A stretch of 12,569 nucleotides of DNA. Origin: Flavobacteriaceae bacterium (GTDB lineage: Bacteria > Bacteroidota > Bacteroidia > Flavobacteriales > Flavobacteriaceae). Of the stretch, positions 1 to 6,742 are shown in pieces. The stretch lies in the NCBI GenBank assembly GCA_016649785.1, contig JAENXB010000066.1, forward strand, positions 1-12,569. The letters are read 5' to 3'. The translations under genes and the position numbers were made by a program. The notes under the pieces were generated by a model. The model was not told the origin of the DNA. It was given only the letters and a program-made list of their open reading frames with translations, and did no database searches. Each line of letters begins with the position of its first letter. Position 1 is the stretch's first letter.

Positions 1-2
1 AT

Positions 3-428
3 GCCAGCGGAGTTTCGGTAATAAGTGAAACCCCCGATATTGCCAATGCCAGGATCCAGTTTGAAAATGGCTGTGTGGCAAATTTAACCGCAAGTCGTAT
101 TTCCCTCAAAAATATGCGCAAAGCTCGATTCTTTCAACGCGACGCCTATATTTCTGTCGATTTTCTTGAACGAAAATGTGAAGTGGTAAAAATGAAAGAT
201 GTTCCTGAAAATCCCGATGATTTTGCAATGATCCTGCAAAATGCTGAAGGGGTTAAAAAACAGATCTATTTTGACAATCCTAAAATAGAAGAGCAAAATG
301 CTATTTTGGAGGAGTTGGAAACCTTTGCCGATGCCATCCAGAATAATACAACTCCAATTGTAACCTTAGAGCAGGGTGCAGAAGCATTGCGCATTGCAAA
401 CCAGGTGATAGAAAGTTTTAGGAATTAA
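3..428 (+). CDS. Gfo/Idh/MocA family oxidoreductase, C-terminal part (truncated by window edge)
   Basis: The reading frame is open from base 3 without a start codon, so the N-terminal NAD(P)-binding Rossmann half lies outside the window. The visible 141 residues look like the C-terminal alpha/beta domain of Gfo/Idh/MocA dehydrogenases. An early segment (ANARIQFENG, then NLTASR) is the usual strand that follows the substrate-binding helix. Near the end, an EELETFADAI helix and an EGAEALRIANQVIESF-like closing helix match the family's C-terminus. A GTG at 75 lies inside the domain and should not be read as the start. Family members oxidise or reduce sugars, inositols or related compounds with NAD(P). 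The substrate cannot be told from this fragment. The next gene follows after 81 bp on the same strand. Confidence 0.85.
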   Translation, partial: ASGVSVISETPDIANARIQFENGCVANLTASRISLKNMRKARFFQRDAYISVDFLERKCEVVKMKDVPENPDDFAMILQNAEGVKKQIYFDNPKIEEQNAILEELETFADAIQNNTTPIVTLEQGAEALRIANQVIESFRN

Positions 429-509
429 AGCCCATTATGGGTATTAATAAAAACAAATATCAGCACATAAATTTTAAGTAAAACTATTGACTTTTTAAAT
501 ATTATCTAA

Positions 510-1400
510 ATGAAAAATATAGCAGTTATAGGAGCCGGAACTATGGGCAACGGGATCGCACATACTTTCGCGCAATTTGGCCATAAAGTACATCTTATCG
601 ATATTTCCAAGGAAAGCCTTCAGAAAGGGATGGATACCATCTCCAAAAACCTTGACAGAATGGTTGCCAAAGGAAAAATAACTGAGGAAGAAAAAAAGGA
701 AACTTTAAAAAATATAACTACTCATATTGATATTCCCTCGGGAGTAAAAAATGTGGGACTCATAATAGAAGCCGCAACAGAAAATTTAAAATTAAAAATG
801 GAGATCTTCAAGCAACTGGACAAAAGTGGAGCTGAAGATACCATACTTGCAACAAATACCTCGTCCATTTCCATCACTCAATTAGCCGCAGGAATTTCCA
901 ATCCCGGCCGCGTTATTGGGATGCACTTTATGAATCCTGTTCCGGTGATGAAATTGGTTGAAATTATCCGCGGTTATAATACTTCCGATAAGGTTACCAA
1001 TACCATCATGAAGCTTTCGGAAAAACTGGATAAAGTTCCTGTAGAAGTTAAGGATTATCCCGGATTTGTAGCCAACCGGATTTTGATGCCAATGATCAAT
1101 GAGGCCATTGAAACTTTATACAATGGCGTGGCAGGCGTTTACGAAATAGACACTGTGATGAAGCTGGGAATGGCCCACCCGATGGGACCATTACAACTGG
1201 CAGATTTTATAGGATTGGATGTATGCCATTCTATAATGACAGTGATGTTCGACGGATTTAAAAACCCAAAATATGCACCTTGTCCTTTGTTGACAAACAT
1301 GGTAAATGCCGGTAAATTAGGGATTAAATCCGGAGAAGGATTTTACGACTATTCTGAAAGCAGAAAAGCTGAAAAAATCTCTGGTCAGTTTTTAAAATAG
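510..1400 (+). CDS. hbd: 3-hydroxybutyryl-CoA / 3-hydroxyacyl-CoA dehydrogenase
   Basis: A 296-residue protein of normal length for the stand-alone short 3-hydroxyacyl-CoA dehydrogenases, which oxidise (S)-3-hydroxybutyryl-CoA to acetoacetyl-CoA with NAD in the cytosol. The N-terminus carries the dinucleotide-binding GAGTMG motif (residues 8-13), and an acidic residue, Asp31, at the end of the second strand suggests NAD rather than NADP. Ser118, His139 and Glu151 (in the MHFMNPVPVMKLVE block) and Asn189 (YPGFVANR) fall where the catalytic Ser, His-Glu pair and Asn lie in this family. The C-terminal helical domain contains the typical GMAHPMGPLQLADFIGLD and SGEGFYDY segments. The ATG at 510 gives the glycine loop its normal distance from the N-terminus. 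No ribosome-binding site is obvious. Whether it serves butyrate, PHB-like or general beta-oxidation chemistry cannot be decided here. Confidence 0.93.
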   Translation: MKNIAVIGAGTMGNGIAHTFAQFGHKVHLIDISKESLQKGMDTISKNLDRMVAKGKITEEEKKETLKNITTHIDIPSGVKNVGLIIEAATENLKLKMEIFKQLDKSGAEDTILATNTSSISITQLAAGISNPGRVIGMHFMNPVPVMKLVEIIRGYNTSDKVTNTIMKLSEKLDKVPVEVKDYPGFVANRILMPMINEAIETLYNGVAGVYEIDTVMKLGMAHPMGPLQLADFIGLDVCHSIMTVMFDGFKNPKYAPCPLLTNMVNAGKLGIKSGEGFYDYSESRKAEKISGQFLK

Positions 1401-1499
1401 TGGAAAGTGAAGAGTGGAAAGTGGAAAGAAAAATTCCGCCCGTTTTGGAACAATTCTAAAATCTCAATACTCATATCTCAAATCTAATATCTAATATTA
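1400..1499. repeat. Low-complexity intergenic tract with short direct repeats
   Basis: The spacer between the dehydrogenase and the DUF1015 gene is made largely of two kinds of short repeats. Three copies of GTGGAAAG start at 1400, 1414 and 1421. The first of these uses the final G of the dehydrogenase stop codon. From about 1456 to 1498 there is a run of imperfect 6-8 bp units of the form ATCTCA or ATCTAAT. From memory, similar tracts occur between genes in other Flavobacteriaceae. I cannot confirm that here, and no function is claimed. Confidence 0.6.
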
Positions 1500-1501
1500 C
1501 T

Positions 1502-2737
1502 TTGGCAAAAATTTATCCGTTTAAAGCAGTCAGGCCCCCAAGGGACAAAGCCGGGCTTGTGGCATCCCGGCCTTATGAAGATTACAGTATTGGAGAACTC
1601 ACCGCTGAGCTGGAATACAACCCTTTTTCGTTTTTGCACATTATCAATCCTGGTTATAAATTTCAGCATGAAATTACAGGTAAAAAACGCTTTCAACTGG
1701 TAAAAAACCGCTATCTGGAATTTAAAGAGTCCAAAATTTTCATTCAGGATAAAGAGCCGTGTTATTATTTCTATAAAATTATAACCCGAAAAAATATTTT
1801 TTCCGGGATCATTGCGGCTGCCAGTGTTCATGATTACGAGAACAACATCATCAAAAAACACGAAGATACCATCTCCCATCGCGAAACCATGTTTAAGGAT
1901 TATTTGAAAGAAGTAGGCTTTAATACCGAGCCGGTACTCTTAACCTATCCAGATTCTGAGGTTATCAATAGTTTGATCAAACAAACCATGAAAAGTATTC
2001 CCGAATATGAGTTTTCAACTCATAACAAGGAAACCCATTATTTGTGGAAAATTTGTGAGCCTGGGGTAGTAGACCAAATTAAAGCCGAGTTTGAGCGAAT
2101 GCCTTTCCTTTACATAGCCGATGGTCACCACCGCAGCGCCTCTTCTGCCCTTTTGGCAAAAGAAGCTAAAGAGACCAACCCAAATCATACCGGGGAGGAA
2201 CCTTATACCTATTTTATGAGTTTTCTGATTGCCGAAAGCAATTTGAAAATTCACGAGTATACCCGACTTGTAACCGATCTAAATGGTTTGAGCAAGGAAG
2301 AATTCCTGATCCGGCTGGATGAACACTTCCGAATTGAAAATCGAGGTATTGAGGTTTATTTCCCTTCTAAAAAACATCATTTTAATATGTATTTAGACGG
2401 GGAATTTTATTCGCTGTATCTGCGTAAAACGAATTACGAATTTACCGATTCGCTAAGCACTTTGGATCCTTATATTTTATATGAAAAGATTTTAAAGCCC
2501 ATTTTAGGTATTGAGGATTTAAGAAATGATAGCCGGATTGTTTATATTCACGGGAAGAACGATTTAATTGAAATAAAAGCTAAAATTGACAGTGGAAAAT
2601 TTGCCGTAGGTTTTGGAATGCTCCCTTTAACAATTGAAGAAATAAAACAGGTAGCCGATGAAGGTTTGACTATGCCGCCAAAGAGCACTTATATTGAACC
2701 AAAACTGAGAAGCGGGCTCACCATTTATGAATTTTAA
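1502..2737 (+). CDS. DUF1015 family protein (start codon TTG)
   Basis: A 411-residue protein recognised as DUF1015 (PF06245) from its N-terminal block (AKIYPFKAVRPPRDKAGLVA, then SRPYEDYS) and its central YIADGHHRSASSALL block (Asp207-Arg211 form DGHHR). The family has no established function that I can cite with certainty. The DGHHR block resembles the D-G-x-H-R signature of the ParB/sulfiredoxin fold, which includes free-serine kinases. That link is inference. There is no in-frame ATG near the conserved N-terminus, and the first internal Met is at about residue 130. The TTG at 1502 places the conserved AKIYPF directly after the initiator, so TTG is the best start. It lies immediately after the repeat tract. 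The C-terminus (MPPKSTYIEPKLRSGLTIYEF) is complete, as in relatives. Confidence 0.9.
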   Translation: MAKIYPFKAVRPPRDKAGLVASRPYEDYSIGELTAELEYNPFSFLHIINPGYKFQHEITGKKRFQLVKNRYLEFKESKIFIQDKEPCYYFYKIITRKNIFSGIIAAASVHDYENNIIKKHEDTISHRETMFKDYLKEVGFNTEPVLLTYPDSEVINSLIKQTMKSIPEYEFSTHNKETHYLWKICEPGVVDQIKAEFERMPFLYIADGHHRSASSALLAKEAKETNPNHTGEEPYTYFMSFLIAESNLKIHEYTRLVTDLNGLSKEEFLIRLDEHFRIENRGIEVYFPSKKHHFNMYLDGEFYSLYLRKTNYEFTDSLSTLDPYILYEKILKPILGIEDLRNDSRIVYIHGKNDLIEIKAKIDSGKFAVGFGMLPLTIEEIKQVADEGLTMPPKSTYIEPKLRSGLTIYEF

Positions 2738-2781
2738 ACCTTCAGCGAAAGAGGCGTCCTTTTTATAGAAGACACAGAATT

Positions 2782-2808
2782 AGCTTTATTTTAAAAAGCT
2801 TTTTTTTT
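2782..2808 (+). terminator. Probable intrinsic terminator after the DUF1015 gene
   Basis: A 6-bp inverted repeat, AGCTTT (2782-2787) and AAAGCT (2795-2800), with a 7-nt loop is followed directly by an uninterrupted T run to 2808. It lies 44 bp after the DUF1015 stop and just before yggS. The stem is short and AT-rich, so it may be weak. The T run could alternatively be part of the yggS upstream region. Confidence 0.45.
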
Positions 2809-2819
2809 AAATTTACAAT

Positions 2820-3497
2820 ATGAACATTTCAGAAAATATTCAGAAATATAAAGAAGAATTAGGCACGGAAGTTAGCCTGGTAGCGATTTCAAAAACAAAA
2901 CCAATCAGTGAGATTTCAGAGGCTTACAAGGCCGGGCAGCGTATTTTTGGAGAGAACAAAATCCAGGAAATGACCACGAAATGGGAAGCCTTACCCAAAG
3001 ACATTGAATGGCACATGGTTGGAAACGTACAGCGAAATAAGGTGAAATATATGGCCTCATATGTAAATCTTGTTCATACCGTAGATAGTTTAAAATTGTT
3101 GAAAGAAATTAATAAAGAGGCGAGGAAAAATGAACGGAGTATTTCCTGCCTTCTGCAGATAAAAATCGCCGAGGAAGATTCAAAATCCGGTATCAGCACT
3201 GAAGAAGCAAAGGGAATTCTAAATTCAGAAGAATTTTTGAAAATGCAGAATGTAAAAGTTGTTGGCCTGATGGGAATGGCCACATTTACAGAGGATATGG
3301 AACAGGTGAGAAAAGAATTTCAAGCTTTAAATTCGGTTTTCAAGGAGTTTAAAATAAACTATCCGCAGCTAAAAATCCTATCCATGGGAATGAGCGGCGA
3401 TTATAAAATTGCCGTAGACTGCGGCAGTAATATGGTGAGAATAGGAAGTGCCATATTTGGGGGAAGAGAAGCCCCCCAACCCCCTAAGGGGGAGTAA
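2820..3497 (+). CDS. yggS: YggS/PLPBP family pyridoxal-phosphate homeostasis protein
   Basis: A 225-residue single-domain alanine-racemase-fold protein that binds PLP and buffers free PLP in the cytosol. The family has no accepted catalytic activity. The PLP lysine is Lys25 in the AISKTKP block, followed by AGQRIFGENKIQE, WHMVGNVQRNKVKY, and near the end LSMGMSGDYKIAV and VRIGSAIFGGRE, all family signatures. The start at 2820 gives a slightly short but normal N-terminus. Family proteins usually end within a few residues of the AIFG motif. Here an extra tail, APQPPKGE, is encoded by a palindromic GC-rich element that begins at about 3470, so the original stop codon appears to have been replaced. 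The tail is unlikely to affect the PLP site. Confidence 0.95.
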   Translation: MNISENIQKYKEELGTEVSLVAISKTKPISEISEAYKAGQRIFGENKIQEMTTKWEALPKDIEWHMVGNVQRNKVKYMASYVNLVHTVDSLKLLKEINKEARKNERSISCLLQIKIAEEDSKSGISTEEAKGILNSEEFLKMQNVKVVGLMGMATFTEDMEQVRKEFQALNSVFKEFKINYPQLKILSMGMSGDYKIAVDCGSNMVRIGSAIFGGREAPQPPKGE

Positions 3498-3606
3498 AAA
3501 TCACTCCTCCTTTGGAGGAATTTAAAAATATAAAATGAAAATGAGTTTATATAAAATGAAAAATTTGTTCAACGGTGATAATTCCCCCTTTGGGGGTTAG
3601 GGAGCC
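3470..3606. repeat. Palindrome-rich inverted-repeat element (MITE/REP-like) between yggS and the exonuclease gene
   Basis: Two inverted arms flank a core of about 90 bp. The left arm (3470-3492) and the reverse complement of the right arm (3584-3606) match at 19 of 23 positions. Each arm contains its own perfect palindrome: CCCCC-TAA-GGGGG at 3480-3492 and CCCCC-TTT-GGGGG at 3584-3596. A third palindrome, TCCTCC-TTT-GGAGGA, lies at 3505-3519. The rest of the core is AT-rich, with several ATG triplets. The element enters the yggS reading frame on its left and creates an extra in-frame ATG (3575) ahead of the next gene on its right. It could act as a terminator, an mRNA-stabilising structure or a small mobile repeat. 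No transposase is present. Confidence 0.75.
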
Positions 3607-3607
3607 T

Positions 3608-4975
3608 ATGTACGCAATATTAGACATAGAGACCACCGGAGGAAAATACAATGAAGAAGGTATTACCGAAATTGCTATTTATAAATTTGACGGACAAAAG
3701 GTGGTCGATCAATTTATAAGTCTGGTGAATCCGGAACAGCCTATTCAACCCTTTGTTGTTGGTCTTACGGGCATTAATAACGAGATGCTGCGCAATGCCC
3801 CCAAATTTTATGAGATCGCAAGACGCATTGTTGAAATTACAAGTGATTGCATTGTGGTTGCCCATAATGCACAGTTTGACCATCGCATATTACGCCTGGA
3901 ATTTCGCAGGCTGGGATTTGATTTTGAGAGAAAAACCCTGTGTACGGTAGAACTCTCGAAAATTTTGATCCCGGAGCAACCATCCTATAGCCTGGGAAAA
4001 TTAGTACGGGCATTGGGAATTCCTGTAACCGACAGACACCGGGCAAGTGGAGATGCATTGGCGACAATTAAATTGTTTAAAATGCTGCTTGCAAAAGATT
4101 CTCATAAAACCATTCTTAAAGAGAATGTTAAGAATGAGCCTTCGGGACGAATGGACACGAAATTAATTCAAATGTTGGATGACCTGCCTTCAATTACAGG
4201 GGTTTATTATTTGCATAATAAAGCTGGGGAAATTATCTATATAGGAAAAAGCAGGAATATCAGAAAAAGGGTAAGCCAGCATTTTACCACCGACCAACGC
4301 CAGGCCAGGGAGATCCAAAAAGAAGTGTCCTCGGTAAGTTTTGAAGCCACCGGAAATGAATTAATTGCCCTCTTAAAAGAAAACGAAGAAATAAAACAAA
4401 ACAAACCTAAATATAACAAAGCATTAAAAAGGTCCATTTTCAACTATGCGCTTTACCAATTTACGGATGAAAATGGATATATCAACTTGCAAATAGGGAA
4501 AGCCGATGCCCGGAAAAAGAACATTACCACTTTCACCAGTTTAAAACAGGCAAAAAACGTGTTGCATACAATAGTAGAATCTTCTCAGCTTTGCCTTCGT
4601 TTATCGGGATTACAGGCCGGAAAGGGAAGTTGCTTCAACTACAGCATTAAAACCTGTAAGGGAGCTTGTATAGGTGAAGAATCACCTTCAGAATATAACA
4701 ATAGAGTCCTGGAAATACTTGAAAAATACAGTTATAACAATCAAAATATGTTGGTTATAGACCGCGGGCGCGAGGTAGATGAAAAAAGCGCATTGCTGGT
4801 AGAAGAGGGTGTATTTATAGGAATTGGATATTTCAATTTGAATTATCAGCTAAATAATATCGATATTGTTCGAAATATAATAACTCCCATGACAAATGAC
4901 CGGGATGCCCGGCACATCATTCAAAGTTATTTAAGGAAAAACAGGAAGTTAAAGATCATTCAACTCAATCCATAA
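3608..4975 (+). CDS. DEDDh 3'-5' exonuclease fused to GIY-YIG endonuclease with UvrC-like cysteine cluster
   Basis: With the start at ATG 3608 the protein has 455 residues. Residues 1-160 are a DnaQ/PolIII-epsilon-type DEDDh exonuclease: DIETTGG (Asp6, Glu8), AHNAQFDHRIL (Asp91) and HRASGDA (His144, Asp149). Residues about 192-275 are a GIY-YIG domain: GVYYLHN, then YIGKS (211-215), and LLKENEEIKQNKPKYN carrying the likely catalytic Glu258. After this, Cys329, Cys342, Cys350 and Cys354 form a C-x12-C-x7-C-x3-C pattern close to the cysteine cluster of UvrC. UvrB-binding and helix-hairpin-helix regions are not evident. The architecture matches Cho/UvrC-like exonuclease fusions, so a role in repair or DNA processing is likely. 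An in-frame ATG at 3575 would add 11 residues encoded by the upstream repeat. I reject it because homologous exonucleases start just before the DIE motif. Confidence 0.9.
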   Translation: MYAILDIETTGGKYNEEGITEIAIYKFDGQKVVDQFISLVNPEQPIQPFVVGLTGINNEMLRNAPKFYEIARRIVEITSDCIVVAHNAQFDHRILRLEFRRLGFDFERKTLCTVELSKILIPEQPSYSLGKLVRALGIPVTDRHRASGDALATIKLFKMLLAKDSHKTILKENVKNEPSGRMDTKLIQMLDDLPSITGVYYLHNKAGEIIYIGKSRNIRKRVSQHFTTDQRQAREIQKEVSSVSFEATGNELIALLKENEEIKQNKPKYNKALKRSIFNYALYQFTDENGYINLQIGKADARKKNITTFTSLKQAKNVLHTIVESSQLCLRLSGLQAGKGSCFNYSIKTCKGACIGEESPSEYNNRVLEILEKYSYNNQNMLVIDRGREVDEKSALLVEEGVFIGIGYFNLNYQLNNIDIVRNIITPMTNDRDARHIIQSYLRKNRKLKIIQLNP

Positions 4976-4988
4976 TAAATTCCTTAAT

Positions 4989-5834
4989 TTGGAAGATAGC
5001 CAAACCGAAAATCAGAAAACCTCAAACTGGAAATTCTCGCTTCACAGAATAATTTATGAGGCAGATACCCCAATGGGGAAATTGTTTGACCTTGCTCTGC
5101 TGGTTATAATTCTATTAAGCATTGCCTTGGTAATGCTGGAGAGCATTGCCGAATTTAATATAAAATATTCCCGGGAATTCTATATTGCAGAATGGATAAT
5201 AACCTTCTTCTTTAGTGTCGAATATATACTTCGGATAATCACTATCAACAAGCCAAAAAATTATATTTTTAGTTTTTACGGAATTGTAGATTTGCTTTCC
5301 ACTCTTCCATCCTATCTCGCTTTTGTTAGTGGCGGGTTTAATATGCTTTTTGCGCTTCGTGCACTAAGACTTCTCAGGATCTTCCGAATTTTAAAAATTA
5401 CCCGATATATAGGAGAATCCAATAAATTGATGCAAGCACTGCGGGATAGCCGGGCCAAGATTTTTGTTTTTCTGTTTGCCGTAATTATTATAACCATAAT
5501 TATGGGTACTATAATGTATTTGGTGGAAGGACCGGAAAATGGATTTACAAGTATTCCCATAAGTATTTATTGGAGCATAGTAACCCTTACCACTGTTGGA
5601 TATGGCGATATCCATCCGGGAACTCCATTAGGTCAATTCATCGCCTCGTTTATTATGATCACAGGTTATGGGGTAATTGCAGTGCCGACGGGAATTGTAA
5701 GCGCTGAACTTACAAGGGGAAGTCGCAAGGAAGTCCATTTAAATACCCAGGCTTGTCCTAATTGCAATGAGAGCAAACATCTTGACGGCGCCAAATTTTG
5801 CCATAACTGCGGACATAAACTAAATGAACACTAA
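4989..5834 (+). CDS. Voltage-gated-type K+ channel (ion transporter) with C-terminal zinc ribbon
   Basis: A 281-residue inner-membrane protein with the six-helix Kv layout: S1 about 33-52, S2 64-82, S3 96-113, S4 121-141, S5 157-178, pore and S6 216-240. S4 carries charges every third residue (Arg124, 127, 130, 133, Lys136, Arg139), as in a voltage sensor. The selectivity filter is TTVGYGD (201-207), indicating K+ selectivity. After S6 a short cytosolic tail holds a CPNC (256-259) and CHNC (271-274) pair, a zinc-ribbon-like module. The start is TTG at 4989, 13 bp after the exonuclease stop. The next in-frame Met (residue 29) would cut into the segment before S1 that relatives conserve (IIYEADTP). 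The gene overlaps miaA by 11 bp, so the three genes probably form one transcript. Confidence 0.93.
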   Translation: MEDSQTENQKTSNWKFSLHRIIYEADTPMGKLFDLALLVIILLSIALVMLESIAEFNIKYSREFYIAEWIITFFFSVEYILRIITINKPKNYIFSFYGIVDLLSTLPSYLAFVSGGFNMLFALRALRLLRIFRILKITRYIGESNKLMQALRDSRAKIFVFLFAVIIITIIMGTIMYLVEGPENGFTSIPISIYWSIVTLTTVGYGDIHPGTPLGQFIASFIMITGYGVIAVPTGIVSAELTRGSRKEVHLNTQACPNCNESKHLDGAKFCHNCGHKLNEH

Positions 5835-6732
5835 CTATCTTATAAGTATTGTAGGCCCAACTGCAATAGGAAAAACAGCTCTCAGCATCGAGCTGGCCAA
5901 AGCCTTTGACACGGAAATCCTCTCTGCCGATTCCCGGCAATTTTATAAGGAAATGAGTATAGGAACGGCTGCACCTTCTAAAAAGGAATTGGCAGCCGCA
6001 CCGCATCATTTTATTCATCACAAATCTATTTTAGAGGATTACTCTGTAGGCGATTTTGAAAAAGAAGCTCTGGCAACAACCGAAGAATTGTTCAGGAAAC
6101 ACAAGTTGCTAATTCTTGTTGGCGGGAGCGGACTCTATGTAAAAAGTTTATTGGAAGGCCTGGACGATTTTCCCGAGGTTGATCCCAAAATTCGGATGGA
6201 GCTTAATGAACAATTCGCAGAACTTGGCCTTGAACCTTTAAAGGAGCAATTAAAAAGCCTGGATCCTGTGTATTATGAAAAAATAGACAGCGATAACCCG
6301 CATCGTGTGATAAGGGCCCTGGAAATATGCCTGGGCACAGGAAAATCTTTTTCGTCGTTTTTAGATCAACCCAAAACACAACGGCCTTTCAAAAACATTT
6401 CCATAGGGCTCACTGCGCCACGGGAGGAAATTTACGACCGTATTAACCGGCGTGTTGATATTATGATGGACGAGGGATTGCTGGAAGAGGCTGAGGGCCT
6501 ATATTCAAAACGTAATTTAAACGCGCTCAACACAGTGGGCTACAAAGAATTATTTGCTTTTCTTGAAGGAAGGGTGAATTTGGAGGAAGGAGTGGAAGAG
6601 ATCAAGAAAAATACCCGCCGTTTTGCAAAGCGCCAGCTCACCTGGTTTAGAAAAGACAAAAATATTCACTGGTTCGATTATAAGACTCCCGCTCAAGAGA
6701 TCATCGATTTTATAAACGCCAAAATTTCTTAA
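5824..6732 (+). CDS. miaA: tRNA dimethylallyltransferase MiaA
   Basis: A 302-residue enzyme of normal length that transfers the dimethylallyl group of DMAPP to N6 of A37 in tRNAs reading U-initial codons. The P-loop is GPTAIGKT (residues 11-18). The LSADSRQFY block contains the tRNA-interacting Asp36. These are followed by MSIGTAAPS, HHFIHH, DYSVGDFEKEA, LVGGSGLYVKSLLEGLD and the C-terminal NTVGYKELFAFLEG and RRFAKRQLTWFRKD signatures. The start ATG lies inside the end of the upstream channel gene (11-bp overlap), which favours translational coupling. The gene converges on the HYR protein gene, with 10 bp between the two stop codons. Confidence 0.97.
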   Translation: MNTNYLISIVGPTAIGKTALSIELAKAFDTEILSADSRQFYKEMSIGTAAPSKKELAAAPHHFIHHKSILEDYSVGDFEKEALATTEELFRKHKLLILVGGSGLYVKSLLEGLDDFPEVDPKIRMELNEQFAELGLEPLKEQLKSLDPVYYEKIDSDNPHRVIRALEICLGTGKSFSSFLDQPKTQRPFKNISIGLTAPREEIYDRINRRVDIMMDEGLLEEAEGLYSKRNLNALNTVGYKELFAFLEGRVNLEEGVEEIKKNTRRFAKRQLTWFRKDKNIHWFDYKTPAQEIIDFINAKIS

Positions 6733-6742
6733 AGGCAAATCT

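Noticed and set aside
432..444. CCCA-TTA-TGGG hairpin after the oxidoreductase gene
   Set aside because: A four-base-pair stem is expected by chance, and no T run follows.
1484..1879. Open frame of 131 codons on the - strand opposite the DUF1015 gene
   Set aside because: The + strand frame encodes a recognisable conserved family over the same bases. The antisense frame has no recognisable features.
2808..2815. TAAATTTA as a Bacteroidota -7 promoter box for yggS
   Set aside because: It differs from TAnnTTTG at the last base, lacks a clear -33 partner and lies only 4 bp from the ATG.
3575..3607. Upstream ATG adding 11 residues (MIIPPLGVREP) to the exonuclease
   Set aside because: These codons lie inside the inverted-repeat element. 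DEDDh exonucleases start only a few residues before the DIE motif, so ATG 3608 is preferred.
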